A DNA stretch of 64,000 bases from Novibacillus thermophilus (GCF_002005165.1 NZ_CP019699.1:3565226-3629225), one strand, 5' to 3'. Counted from the stretch's first letter, positions 8,189 to 17,829 are shown. Program-made: numbers and translations. Notes: generated from the letters alone by a model not told the origin.

Positions 8189-8968
8189 TTACAATACAGC
8201 GTGCTCTTCCTCTCTTATATCGGTCATGAACATGTGACCAGGGGCGTGGGTAATCATGAGGTCCGGCTTGCTTGCCATGGCAACTGCCTGTGGTGTAACC
8301 CCACATGCCCAAAACACCGGGACTTCGCCTTCGTATACCGTGACCGGATCTCCGAAATCAGGCTGGGTCAAATCGCGAATGCCAATCTCCTCTGGATGGC
8401 CGATGTGTACCGGCGCCCCGTGAACAGACGGAAATCTCGACGTGATCTGAACGGCGCGGATTACATCTCGGGATTTCATCGGCCTCATGCTGACCACCAT
8501 CGGTCCCTTGAACACCCCTGCCGGATGACAGGGAATATGGGTTCGGTACATGGAAACGTTGCAGCCCTCGTCAATGTGCCGAATCGGGATTCCGCTTTGG
8601 AGCAAAGCTTTTTCAAACGTAAAACTGCAGCCGAGGAGAAAGGAAACGAAATCGTCTGACCAGTAGCCCGATATGTCGGTCACTTCATCTTCCAAAACGC
8701 CTTTGCGGTAAATGCGGTATTTCGGAAGATCTGTTCGCAAGTCAGCTTCCGGAGCCGTTTGCCGCGGAACAGGGGACCCCGTATCTGTCACTTCTAACAA
8801 CGGGCACGGCTTCGGGTTGCGCACGCAAAACAGCAAAAAGTCATAAGCGTATCGTTTCGGCAAAATCACCAGGTTCGCCTGGGTGTAGCCTGGTGCTAAC
8901 CCAGTGGTCGGTCGGCACCATTCCCCCTGGCGAACAGCCTTGCGAACGGTTTCAACGTCTTGATTCAC
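8189..8968 (-). CDS. DUF1445 putative hydro-lyase (YcsI family)
   Basis: A protein of about 259 residues matching the YcsI/DUF1445 family. It has the segment GYTQANLVILPK near the N-terminus, DDFVSFLLGCSFTFE mid-protein and VPVFWACGVTPQAVAM toward the C-terminus. The same family forms the N-terminal half of mammalian D-glutamate cyclase, which makes 5-oxo-D-proline. That link fits its place downstream of the 5-oxoprolinase genes, as in the B. subtilis ycsFGI-kipIAR cluster. GTG at 8968 follows GGAGGG by six bases. The bacterial enzyme activity is not established. Confidence 0.85.
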   Translation of the reverse strand: MNQDVETVRKAVRQGEWCRPTTGLAPGYTQANLVILPKRYAYDFLLFCVRNPKPCPLLEVTDTGSPVPRQTAPEADLRTDLPKYRIYRKGVLEDEVTDISGYWSDDFVSFLLGCSFTFEKALLQSGIPIRHIDEGCNVSMYRTHIPCHPAGVFKGPMVVSMRPMKSRDVIRAVQITSRFPSVHGAPVHIGHPEEIGIRDLTQPDFGDPVTVYEGEVPVFWACGVTPQAVAMASKPDLMITHAPGHMFMTDIREEEHAVL

Positions 8969-9039
8969 ATCGATCCCTCCAGAGTTCAATTCAGACTAGA
9001 GGGCTCCCCGCTTAAAGGAGGCGCCCTTTTTAAAAAGTA

Positions 9040-10344
9040 CTACTTTACAGCACGCGTCGCGGCCTTCACTAACTCGACTGTCTGATCAACCGTCACAGTG
9101 CGGTGATGTTGGAACGCCGGGTCAATGTACACAGTACGGTCCTCAGGATAAAACTCTAGCGCCGCGATGTGCAGATGGCCCCCTGGAACGTCGAAGGCAC
9201 CGAGTCCAAGGCGGACACGGTTGGAACGGTATTGACTTTCGTTCGAGAGGTAGTTTCCGCCACCGCCGGATTGTGCCCTGGAGCCTGGTGTCGGTCCGTT
9301 TTCATGACAGCCGACCTCGTCAAAGGTAGGTGGCAACCATTCACACACTTGGTCATTGCGAAACACAGGCCAAGGCCCAGTCTGATCCTCCACCATCGCT
9401 TCGACGGGAAGTGCCGTCTCAATGAATTCAGGAAGAGGATCTGGCATAAGCCAGTGGGAGACGGTCGGGATGACACTGGAGCGGGATTCCATTTCATTGT
9501 CGACACCGGTATGCCACCTCCCGGCGTAACCTTCAATCGCCATTTGGCGAGCGCCTCCCTGACTAATCGTCATCATTAAGTTAATCCGTTGCGTTGTACG
9601 CTTCTTTAAGTACGGCCCAAACGTATCTTCCACTATCCCTTGCTCAAAGTCTCGCCAGCGAACAGGGAAGTTCACAGCTTGAATGAAAGCCGGCCCCTTG
9701 TCTGTGTTAACCTTTAACCCGTCTAACTGGAGGGCGGAAGCCCCAGACGGGTTGCTTCGCCGAAAATCTCCTTCTAGTCTATAGGGGTCAAAACCGCTGA
9801 CGAGGACCCGTTTAACTCCCTTCCCTTTGGGGAAGTCGATAGAGGAGATACCCCGAGAGGTGTACTCTAAACGCTTTAACAAATCTTGCCGCTCCGTCCC
9901 CTTTAACTGAAAATCGGGGGCCCACTATCGTAGGGCTTTGGTCATGTGCAGCCGTGCCCAATAAAGGGGACGGTCGTCGTAACGGTCCAGCTTTCCTAAA
10001 TCCGGACGCTTTCCTTGAGCGCGGTGGACCGCTGTCTTCCACAACTGTGTCCCGTGCCTCTCTACGATTTTTTGTGCGTGTTTCACGTTTTGTGCAGCAC
10101 ACAGATCGCGTTCGAACTTTTCGACGAATTGATCAAAGCGGCTATCTTTTAAAATTCGCTGCGGGATGGGCGCACCGTCTGTCATTCGCTGTTCCTCTTG
10201 GGTAACGGGAAGACTGGGATCAAAACAGACGGCCTCACTTTTGGCAAGGGTGATGGACGGCAAAGGGGCGAGTGATGACAAAACTAGTAAACTCGCAGTC
10301 ACGACAATCGCAAGGCGATGCACACCACGGGTTCGACTACCCAT
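9040..10344 (-). pseudogene. Secreted pyroglutamyl-peptidase-like protein, split by an in-frame TAG
   Basis: One continuous frame of 434 codons is interrupted only by TAG at 9925-9927. The N-terminal part (139 codons, ATG at 10344 after AAAGGAGAGG) has a signal peptide of about 34 residues, then CFDPSLPVTQEE. The C-terminal part has VLVSGFDPYRLEG and GGNYLSNESQYRSN, corresponding to the start and active-site block of peptidase family C15 (pyroglutamyl peptidase I). The catalytic cysteine position reads serine. A CAG-to-TAG change would explain the break. It lies between accC and ycsI, so it would supply 5-oxoproline to the neighbouring enzymes. Readthrough cannot be excluded. Confidence 0.7.
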
Positions 10345-10466
10345 CGTTTGACCTCTCCTTTAAACTTTTTCTCTATATCCTGAATTGCACCAAGCTTTCG
10401 ATTTCCGCGACTGTTTCCCACATCCTTTCGCCATGCTTTTGAATAGACTTGATGCAAGGGATACCT

Positions 10467-11810
10467 TTATAGAAATCCGTTCTTTTCTAAAAATTTTGTA
10501 TTAAAGTTCCCACTCACAAAATCCTCATGACGTAACACTTTTTCATGAAAAGGGAGTGTCGTCTCGACCCCCTCAACGACAAATTCACTTAGCGCGCGCT
10601 TCATTCTCGATATGGCCTCTTCTCGTGTCGGCCCCCAGGCAATAAGCTTTGCAATCAATGAGTCATAGTGGGGCGAAATGACACATCCCGGATAAGCTGC
10701 GCTGTCCACGCGGATACCGGGACCTCCCGGAGGCAAATAAAGGTTCAATTTTCCGGGAGAGGGCACAAAATTTCTGTCAACGGCTTCGGCATTGATCCGG
10801 CACTCCATCGCCCAGCCGTTCATCGAGATGTCACTCTGGGTGAAACTAAGTGTCTTTCCGGATGCCACCGAAATCTGTTCCTTCACGAGATCAATACCGG
10901 TAATACACTCCGTCACGGGGTGTTCCACCTGTATGCGGGTGTTCATCTCCATGAAGTAAACGCGTCCAGCGCCATCGTAAATGAATTCGACCGTTCCCGC
11001 TCCGACATAACGGACTGCTTTTGCCGCCCGGACGGCCAGCTCTCCTATTTCCCTTCTCTTTTCTTCTGTCACGGCTGACGAAGGGGCTTCCTCGATCAAT
11101 TTTTGCAGCCGCCGTTGAATGGTGCAGTCCCGTTCGCCGAGGTGGACCACATTGCCGTACTGGTCCGCCATAATCTGTACTTCTACGTGACGAAAATCCT
11201 CAACGTACTTCTCCAGGTAAACCCCGGGATTGCCGAATGACGCAGCGGCTTCCTGCCGCGTAATGCGGAAACCGTTTTCCAGCTCAGCTTTATTGCGGGC
11301 AAGCCGTATTCCCTTTCCTCCCCCGCCCGCAGCGGCTTTAATTAAGACAGGAAAGCCGATGTTCTCCGCCACTTCCGCCGCTTCGTTCCAGTCCCGAACG
11401 AGGCCATCTGAACCCGGTACGACAGGAATCCCCGCATCCGCCATCGTCTTACGGGCGACGTCCTTCGCTCCCATCTTGTTCATAGCGTCTGCATCCGGCC
11501 CGATAAACGCAACATTGCAATCGGCGCACAGCTCAGCAAAGTCTGCGTTCTCCGCTAAAAAACCGTAACCCGGATGAACCGCGTCACACCCTGTCAACGT
11601 CGCTATACTCACGATGTTGATAACATTTAAATAGCTGCCCATGGGAGACGCCGGCCCGATACAATAGGCCTCGTCGGCGAGTTGAACGTGAAGGGACTCC
11701 CTGTCTGCCTCGGAAAAAACGGCAACCGTACGGATCCCCATTTCCCGACAGGTGCGAATAATTCTGACGGCAATTTCCCCGCGATTGGCGACTAACACTT
11801 TGCGAAACAT
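10467..11810 (-). CDS. accC: Biotin carboxylase
   Basis: ATP-dependent carboxylation of the biotin carried by AccB. The 447-residue protein has the full family layout: FRKVLVANRGEIAVRII at the start, the Gly-rich ATP-grasp loop GGGGKGIRLA near residue 165, EAPSS and the MEMNTRIQVEHPVTE active-site stretch. It follows accB by 13 bases and belongs to the operon of the 5-oxoprolinase subunits, so it is probably a paralogue of the fatty-acid enzyme (inference; the rest of the genome is unseen). It may serve an amide or lactam carboxylation with PxpB/PxpC. Confidence 0.95.
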   Translation of the reverse strand: MFRKVLVANRGEIAVRIIRTCREMGIRTVAVFSEADRESLHVQLADEAYCIGPASPMGSYLNVINIVSIATLTGCDAVHPGYGFLAENADFAELCADCNVAFIGPDADAMNKMGAKDVARKTMADAGIPVVPGSDGLVRDWNEAAEVAENIGFPVLIKAAAGGGGKGIRLARNKAELENGFRITRQEAAASFGNPGVYLEKYVEDFRHVEVQIMADQYGNVVHLGERDCTIQRRLQKLIEEAPSSAVTEEKRREIGELAVRAAKAVRYVGAGTVEFIYDGAGRVYFMEMNTRIQVEHPVTECITGIDLVKEQISVASGKTLSFTQSDISMNGWAMECRINAEAVDRNFVPSPGKLNLYLPPGGPGIRVDSAAYPGCVISPHYDSLIAKLIAWGPTREEAISRMKRALSEFVVEGVETTLPFHEKVLRHEDFVSGNFNTKFLEKNGFL

Positions 11811-11823
11811 CGTCTCTTCCCTT

Positions 11824-12312
11824 CTACACGGGCTTTACTAAAAATAACGGCTGTCCGTATTCGACGAGTTGCCCGTTCTCTGCCAAAATGTCCACAATCT
11901 CTCCGTTCACTTCCGCTTCAATTTCATTCATTAACTTCATCGCCTCCACAATACACACAACCGTCGATTGCTGGACGACATCGCCTTTTTGGACGTACGG
12001 TTCTGCGTCTGGAGCAGGTGCTCGGTAAAAGGTCCCCACCATGGGACTGACGATTTCATGGACATCCTCGTCAAGTTTTTCCTCTTTCGGAGGTTCACTT
12101 ATGGCGGAGGACGCTTCACCGGACACCTCCTGAGATGTAACCCCTTCCTCCGTCACGTCATCTCCTGGCGCGGGCGGCTGAGGGGAGTTAGCGCTTTTTT
12201 CTTTTCTTTTTCTAATCGATAGTTTCTGCCCCGAACTCTCGTAATCAAAATGGGTAATGCTCGTTTTATCGATGCTTCCAATGAGCTCTTGAATATCTTT
12301 CAAGCTCAACAC
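11824..12312 (-). CDS. accB: Biotin carboxyl carrier protein
   Basis: A 162-residue carrier. It has an N-terminal helix, a Pro/Glu/Ser-rich linker (about 40-85) and a C-terminal biotinyl domain with EAMKLMNE; the lysine to be biotinylated is residue 126. The start at 12312 overlaps no other gene, and pxpC ends 18 bases upstream. With AccC it forms a carrier/carboxylase pair inside the PxpABC operon. Its linker is shorter than that of E. coli AccB but usual for Firmicutes. Confidence 0.95.
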   Translation of the reverse strand: MLSLKDIQELIGSIDKTSITHFDYESSGQKLSIRKRKEKSANSPQPPAPGDDVTEEGVTSQEVSGEASSAISEPPKEEKLDEDVHEIVSPMVGTFYRAPAPDAEPYVQKGDVVQQSTVVCIVEAMKLMNEIEAEVNGEIVDILAENGQLVEYGQPLFLVKPV

Positions 12313-12330
12313 TTATCTCATGCCTCCTAA

Positions 12331-13299
12331 CTAACGTTCATACACGCCTGCCGCAATGCTGAGCTGACGCAATAGCGTTTCCCGCTCGATCCATAACCGA
12401 TGGGCTTCTTCGACGCTAACCGCCTCGAACGTAAGTTTTGAACCGGGAGGCAGCTGCGCCACATAAGGCAAATCAACGGAAGTGACCGTCGCCACCCTCG
12501 AATAGCCGCCCGTCGTCTGGCGATCAGCCATGAGCACAATCGGTTCCCCGTTGGCCGGAACTTGAACGGTGCCAGGCATAATGGCGTCGGAAATTATGTC
12601 GGCACCTGACGTGTGCTTGAGCTTTGGGCCCGACAAGCGATAGCCCATGCGATCTGATTGGGTCGTCACTCGGTACGCTTCGGACAAAAACGTTTCGATA
12701 CTTTCGAGATCGAACAATTCATGATCAGGCCCGAGTACGACCCTTATGCTTTTAGAAGGGCGGTAGTCCGGTACGTTGGAAGGCGGTATCCCCCTCCTTC
12801 CGACTTGCTTCACTCTGTCCGCCATGTCTTCAGCCTTAAGCACATCCCCTTTTTTGACATACCGTCCTTTTACGCCCCCCAACCTCGCTTTGGCGTACGT
12901 CGACTTACTGCCCATCACATCCGGGACACGGATGCCCCCCGACACGGTCAAGTAGGCGTACACCCCGCTCCTGGGCTGTCCGAACGTTAATGTCTGACCC
13001 TTTTTCACCTGGACGGACTTCCATACCGGAATTGGGACCCCATCTACAGTGGGAGAGAGATCAGCACCGCAAACGGCGATCGTCGTATCGCGAAGGATTC
13101 CCAGTTCCGGCCCCATTAACGTGATTTCCAATCCAGCGGCGCCGCGGCGATTCCCGACGAGGAGATTCCCCACTTGCAGTGCGTAAGCGTCCATTGCGCC
13201 GGAGACGACCACACCGTACTGTTGGTATCCCGTGCGGCCGAGGTCTTGAACAGAGGTCGCCAAACCCGGTTTGATCACTTCCAGTACGCCGCGTCCCAT
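12331..13299 (-). CDS. pxpC: 5-Oxoprolinase subunit C (KipA family)
   Basis: A 322-residue protein of the KipA/allophanate hydrolase subunit 2/biotin-dependent carboxyltransferase family. It shows LEVIKPGLATSVQDLGRTGYQ at the start, SGAMDAYALQVGN near residue 35 and the C-terminal ADRQTTGGYSRVATV. With PxpA and PxpB it opens 5-oxoproline to glutamate using ATP; in B. subtilis KipA also counters the sporulation inhibitor KipI. ATG at 13299 lies one base after the pxpA stop; a TTG at 13311 is in frame. The tight spacing implies translational coupling. Confidence 0.93.
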   Translation of the reverse strand: MGRGVLEVIKPGLATSVQDLGRTGYQQYGVVVSGAMDAYALQVGNLLVGNRRGAAGLEITLMGPELGILRDTTIAVCGADLSPTVDGVPIPVWKSVQVKKGQTLTFGQPRSGVYAYLTVSGGIRVPDVMGSKSTYAKARLGGVKGRYVKKGDVLKAEDMADRVKQVGRRGIPPSNVPDYRPSKSIRVVLGPDHELFDLESIETFLSEAYRVTTQSDRMGYRLSGPKLKHTSGADIISDAIMPGTVQVPANGEPIVLMADRQTTGGYSRVATVTSVDLPYVAQLPPGSKLTFEAVSVEEAHRLWIERETLLRQLSIAAGVYER

Positions 13300-13300
13300 T

Positions 13301-14065
13301 TTACGTTCCAACCCGCTTGATAAAAATGCCGTGATCCGTCAGTGCTTGTCGCAGCTTTTTCACGAATTGTAAAGCTTGCGGTCCATCGCCGTGAACGCAC
13401 ACGGTATCTGCTTTAATCTCAACGTCCGAACCGTCCACCGCTTCCACCTTCCCTTCTTTGACCATGCGGACCACCTGTTGGACAGCCTGCTCTGCATCGT
13501 GAATCATAGCATTTGGCTCAGTGCGGGAAGTTAACGACCCATCAGGTTGATAGGTCCGGTCGGCGAACACTTCCTGCGCTACCGTCAACCCGACCTTTTC
13601 CCCTGCTTTGACGAGCTCGCCACCTGCCAAGCCAAACAAAATCAGCCGGGGGTTGATCGCATAAACGGCTTCAGCGATCGCCTGCGCGAGGGTTTTATCT
13701 TTTGCCGCCATGTTAAAAAGGGCCCCGTGCGGTTTGACGTGACTAAGTTCCGCCTGGTACAGATGGGCAAACGCCTGTAAAGCCCCCACTTGGTATACAA
13801 CCATGTTGTACACATCTTGGGGGTCTACCTGCATCGGACGGCGCCCAAACCCGATTAAGTCCTGTAACCCCGGGTGGGCTCCCAGCCCCACATTCAGTTC
13901 GACTGCCTTCTGAACCGTCCGCCTCATGACATTGTGATCGCCGGCGTGATACCCGCAGGCAATGTTGGCAGACGTAATGTGGCGGAGAATGAGCTCGTCC
14001 TGTCCGATCGTGTACGCGCCAAAACCTTCGCCCAAATCGCTGTTTAGATCAACCTGCACAACCAT
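13301..14065 (-). CDS. pxpA: 5-Oxoprolinase subunit A (LamB/YcsF family)
   Basis: A 254-residue protein of the LamB/YcsF family, the catalytic subunit of the prokaryotic 5-oxoprolinase. Recognisable blocks are [14 protein letters not shown] at the start, [16 protein letters not shown] near residue 40, [16 protein letters not shown] and the C-terminal [11 protein letters not shown]. The start at 14065 (GGGAGGAGG ribosome site) gives the family length; an upstream in-frame ATG at 14110 lies inside pxpB. It overlaps the end of pxpB by 17 bases, consistent with a coupled operon. Confidence 0.94.
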   Translation of the reverse strand: MVVQVDLNSDLGEGFGAYTIGQDELILRHITSANIACGYHAGDHNVMRRTVQKAVELNVGLGAHPGLQDLIGFGRRPMQVDPQDVYNMVVYQVGALQAFAHLYQAELSHVKPHGALFNMAAKDKTLAQAIAEAVYAINPRLILFGLAGGELVKAGEKVGLTVAQEVFADRTYQPDGSLTSRTEPNAMIHDAEQAVQQVVRMVKEGKVEAVDGSDVEIKADTVCVHGDGPQALQFVKKLRQALTDHGIFIKRVGT

Positions 14066-14807
14066 CTTCCTCCTCCCGATACGGTTCGACGTGGGGGTGA
14101 AACGTTCCATTGCGGACCGTTTCCAGAATGTCTTTGTACTCTTCCTCCGATACAGGGTGAAACCTGACGTAGTTTCCGGCCTTCAGCAATATCGGCGGGT
14201 CCCGATCCGGGTCATACAATTTCAACGGGGTCCGGCCGATGATCTGCCACCCACCCGGTGTCTCCATCGAGTAAATCCCCGTCTGTTCACCGGCAATCCC
14301 GACAGACCCCGGCGCGATTTTAGGTCTCGGAACAGTTAACCGCGGCGTGGCAATTTTCTTGGACATCCCGCCCAAATAAGGGAAGCCGGGCGTAAACCCC
14401 ATCATATAGATTAAATAATTCGTTCCGGAGTGGATCTTCACCACTTCTTCTTCTGTTAATCCGTTATGGTCGGCCACTTGTGCCAAATCTGGCCCTTTGT
14501 CCCCGCCGTAGCACGTCGGAATGTGCACGACGTCCGCCTTTGGCAAGTTGATGCGCGTCATCTTCTCCTTGAGATCCAAGACAAATTGCTCAAGCTCTGC
14601 GTAAGAGATCACGTAGGGATCGTAAACGATCGATAACGCTGTGTAAGTGGGGATCCACTCCAGTATACCGTGAAGTTTTTCCTGCTCGAGTAAAACTGCA
14701 AAGCTGCGAATCCGTTGGTTCGTTTTCGGCGAAATGGTCTCTCCAAACTGTATTCGCAGCCCACTGTCACCAAATGCGCTCACTTTGAACAACGCCAATC
14801 CCACCAT
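14049..14807 (-). CDS. pxpB: 5-Oxoprolinase subunit B (KipI family)
   Basis: A 252-residue KipI/allophanate hydrolase subunit 1-like protein. It has [11 protein letters not shown] at the start, [14 protein letters not shown] near residue 140 and the [17 protein letters not shown] block near 195, the hallmark of this cyclophilin-like family. It partners PxpC. In B. subtilis the homologue KipI also inhibits sporulation kinase KinA, so an additional regulatory role is possible. It follows the remains of the transporter genes by six bases, suggesting they once led the operon. Confidence 0.94.
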   Translation of the reverse strand: MVGLALFKVSAFGDSGLRIQFGETISPKTNQRIRSFAVLLEQEKLHGILEWIPTYTALSIVYDPYVISYAELEQFVLDLKEKMTRINLPKADVVHIPTCYGGDKGPDLAQVADHNGLTEEEVVKIHSGTNYLIYMMGFTPGFPYLGGMSKKIATPRLTVPRPKIAPGSVGIAGEQTGIYSMETPGGWQIIGRTPLKLYDPDRDPPILLKAGNYVRFHPVSEEEYKDILETVRNGTFHPHVEPYREEEDGCAG

Positions 14808-14813
14808 ACATCG

Positions 14814-15533
14814 TTAAAATAACTGAGGTATCGAACTTATGAGCGTGTCGACGCCGAGATAAGCGGTTAACGCGACGACTACAGCGCCGAACACCGTCAA
14901 CCACACCGGATGCCGGTAGCCTCCTACGATTTTTTTATTGTGGGCCGCAAGCAGCACAGACCCCAAAGTTAAGGGCAAAATCAATCCGTTTACAGCCCCC
15001 GCTAAAATTAAGAGGGTGACCGGCTGTCCAACTAAAACAAAGACGACTGTGGAGAAAACGATGAACCCGATGATCCAATACTTGTAGTGCTGGTCGATCT
15101 TTCTGTGGAAAGACCGCAAGAAGGAGACGGACGTATAAGCGGCGCCGATCACGGACGTAATGCCGGCAGCCCACAGCACTAAACCAAAAATTTTGTAACC
15201 GACAACACCAGCAGCGTGTTGAAAAGCAGACGCAGGCGGATTGTCCGGATCGAGGCTAAATCCCGATGACACGACACCCAAGACGGCCAAAAACAGGATG
15301 ATGCGCATGATCGACGCCACGATAATCCCGGATACGGACGAGCGCGTCACTTCTCTGACGTTCTCTTTTCCGGACACGCCGGCCTCCAGCAAGCGGTGTC
15401 CGCCGGAGAACGTAATGTAGCCGCCAACCGTCCCTCCCACAATGGTGACGATAGCGAAAAAGTCCAGCTCCAAAGGCGCTACGGTCCGTAAAGCCGCTTC
15501 GCCTACCGGCGGGCTGCTCGTGAACATGACGTA
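14814..15533 (-). pseudogene. C-terminal remnant of a YcsG-like NRAMP transporter
   Basis: From about 15533 the minus-strand frame reads as the second half of the YcsG-type NRAMP metal-ion transporter family: SSPPVGEAALRTVAP, then GGTVGGYITFSGGHRLLEAG and the helices up to the stop at 14814, about 240 residues. The N-terminal helices, with the metal-binding first transmembrane segment, are absent. The frame does not connect with the symporter fragment upstream. YcsG normally accompanies ycsF (pxpA) and kip genes, so this was the transporter of the island. It is not expected to function. Confidence 0.8.
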
Positions 15534-16117
15534 AAAGCAGCCAGCAGAGAACCGGCGATAATTAAACAAAAATTCAAAGCGTCTGTCCGTGCGACGGAAA
15601 ACAGGCCGCCATACGTCGTATAGAGTAAAAACAAATACACGAGAAAAATGGCAACGGTGTACGGAATGTCCAACAAGAACGAGATGACGATACCAAACCC
15701 GCGAATTTGAATCACAATGTACAAAATGTACGTGATCACCAGAATGAGGCCGGTAAACATCTGCAGCTTGGCGCTGCCGTACCTCTTGTAAAAAAAATGG
15801 GGGATGGTCACGACATTGTACGACCGCAACCTCTTGGCCAACATAATAATGAACAAGGAACCCAAAAACCAGCAAACGACACTGTACAAAATAGCAGAAT
15901 AGCCGTACTCGTAAATGAGACCAGGGAGACCCAACATGGAGGCTGCGCTGAACCACGTAGCGCCAAACGTCGACACACTTAAAAACAACCCGAGGGAACC
16001 GCTGACCGTATAGTAATCTCGCAACGTTTTTGAACGGTCAATGCCGTACTTTCCCAGCCACAGAATGAGCACGGTGTAGATTAAAAAGAAGACCATGTAC
16101 AGCAGTGGATTAAACAT
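15503..16117 (-). pseudogene. N-terminal remnant of a sodium:solute symporter
   Basis: A 204-codon frame starting at ATG 16117. It has five or six transmembrane segments of the SSS family, including DYYTVSGSLGLFLSVSTFGATWFSAAS near residues 35-60 and the GGLFSVARTDALNF segment near 175. Homology stops at about 15533, where the sequence becomes the NRAMP transporter, and the frame ends 10 codons later at 15503. Roughly 60 percent of a normal symporter is missing. The substrate is unknown; its place before the 5-oxoproline genes suggests an amino-acid-like solute. Confidence 0.8.
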
Positions 16118-16247
16118 CTTTCTGCTGCTTCTCCTGAGATTCGTACTTCTTTATCAGCCATTCGGCCAAAAGGAACGGCGAGAGGACAGCCAATGCGAAG
16201 GGAATCCCGGTAAACATCCACGTCATCCACGGCAGTTGCATTTTCAC
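16110..16247 (-). CDS. Small membrane subunit beside the symporter
   Basis: A 45-residue protein with one hydrophobic helix (TGIPFALAVLSPFLLAEW) and a charged tail ending in Lys/Glu/Gln residues. GTG at 16247 follows GGGAGG by six bases; an inner ATG at 16241 is possible. It overlaps the symporter start by eight bases. Small one- or two-helix partners, such as DUF3311-like proteins, are often encoded just before SSS symporters. Its partner is truncated, so it is probably orphaned. Confidence 0.55.
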   Translation of the reverse strand: MKMQLPWMTWMFTGIPFALAVLSPFLLAEWLIKKYESQEKQQKDV

Positions 16248-16309
16248 CTTGTTCCTCCCTACTATGAGTCTCCAGTGTTTTTGACGGCTCCAAGTGTCTC
16301 CCCCTATCT

Positions 16310-16779
16310 CTACCGCATCGGGTAAGCCCCTTCCCAAACGACTCTGCGGTAATGGGCTTCGTCGGTATCCCCTTCCGTGTTAATCAAAATAACGGACGAA
16401 CTTCGGTTTAACCCGAGTTTTTCTTTCACCTGTTCAAAACGGCGGTCCCTCGCCAGGCAGTACAGCAAACCGGCTGAAACCGCCCCGGACTCTCCGGATA
16501 CGATGCGCTGGTCACTCTTCAGCGGATGACCTAAAATGCGCATCCCCCATGCCGCTCCCCTGTCATCACACGAACTAAACCAAAGCGGTGCGCTTCATCT
16601 TTGACAAACACGCGTTGACATCCAAGGTATTGAGCTAAATGGGACAAAGAAATGAGCGGCGTCTTCACGTAATCTGGGTGTGTGCTCTGAAAACGGTGAA
16701 TCTCCGCAACCGTACCCAGTGAGAAATCCGCCGTTACGTCATGGATTCCTTCACTTTTTTTATCTGATTGAACTGCCAC
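16310..16779 (-). pseudogene. Diaminopropionate ammonia-lyase gene lacking its core
   Basis: The N-terminal part (about 16779-16577) reads DVTADFSLGTVAEIHRF and ends VFVKDEAHRFGL, the PLP-lysine region of DpaL/YgeX. The sequence then jumps, in another frame, to AAWGMRILGHPLKSDQ and VSGESGAVSAGLL, the C-terminus of the same enzyme, ending at 16310. About 250-270 central residues are missing. An in-frame GTG at 16779 may have been the start. The enzyme would have converted diaminopropionate to pyruvate and ammonia. The gene is clearly dead. Confidence 0.75.
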
Positions 16780-17789
16780 TTTATCAACGTCTGACCCCTC
16801 TGAGGCAAGGGACGCACCTCCCTGTTTGACCGACTCACCGTAAAACTGCACGACAGCATGGGCCATCTTGACCACTTCACGGGCTAAACAGCTCGGTTCC
16901 ACGACTTTCATGTTGTCTCCAAACCCTAATACGAACGCCTTCGCCTCTTCTTCCGTGTCGAAGCAAAGGGTGACAGGTATCCAACCGCTGTCCAAAGGAT
17001 GGCCGACTGCACGAATTTTCGCGAACCAACCGGCGTATGGCAATTTTGGAAGAACGGAGGGCGCTGCTTCCACCTGTATTTCGTATTCCGGCAAATGATC
17101 TATAAACGCCTGAGTAGAAGACTCCCAGTACTGGGCCAGATCAAAGTCCGTCGGACGGACAAACCTCTCATTCGTCGACGCCGCCGACAGGATGCGCGAC
17201 GCTCTGTACGTCCGCACTGTCTCATCGATTGATGCGACTAAATACCAAACACTCCCTTTCGCCACCAGTCCGAGGGGGTCCACTGTACGCTCCACCGTGT
17301 CACCGTCTGAACGCCGGTAGAGGATGTGCAATCTCTCTTCTTCCCAAATCGCCTGCTGCAGTGTTTCAAAGGCGGCAACCGTCTCCTCCGGCTTTCTCCA
17401 CGCACGGGTGTCGACGTGTATGCGCTGCCAGACTTCTTTTGCACCGTGACGGTACGTGTCAGGGATGGCAGCGAGCAATTTGTTCCTGGCATCTTCTGCC
17501 GATCGCGTCAAACCTAAATCGTCCAGCAAGTGGGCGGGAGGCGACACGAACAACGCTTGAATCTCTTTCTCCTTGAACCCAGTCAAATTCGTCCGGTATT
17601 TTTCCATCAAGCGCCACCCTCCCCCACGCCACGGTCGGCCACAACGGGAATGCCAGCTCGACTGAGGGCCTCCATATCCCGATACACGGTTCTCTCCGAC
17701 ACTTCCAGCCGTTCCGCCAGCTGCTTGGCTGTCATTCTCCCGTGAGATTGCAGTAACAACAAGATGGATATCAATCGGTCCGCTCTCAT
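16780..17789 (-). pseudogene. WYL-domain transcriptional regulator, frameshifted
   Basis: Residues 1-60 (ATG at 17789) form a DeoR-type winged helix: [22 protein letters not shown]. The frame then stops because a five-G run (17621-17625, read on the minus strand) is one base short. With one G restored it continues [17 protein letters not shown] and the WYL domain, with LHILYRR and VDPLGLVAKGSVWYLVA. Without a stop, the second frame runs on into the dpaL remnant. It is divergent from an SDR gene, with a dyad between them, so it probably controlled that gene and itself. The frameshift may be a sequencing error. Confidence 0.75.
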
Positions 17790-17829
17790 CCCAATCTCCT
17801 TTAGGGTTAGCTAAATTTATTCAAAAATA

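Noticed and set aside
9925..9927. Programmed readthrough or amber-coded special amino acid
   Set aside because: No pyrrolysine genes or readthrough context visible; a simple nonsense change is the shorter explanation.
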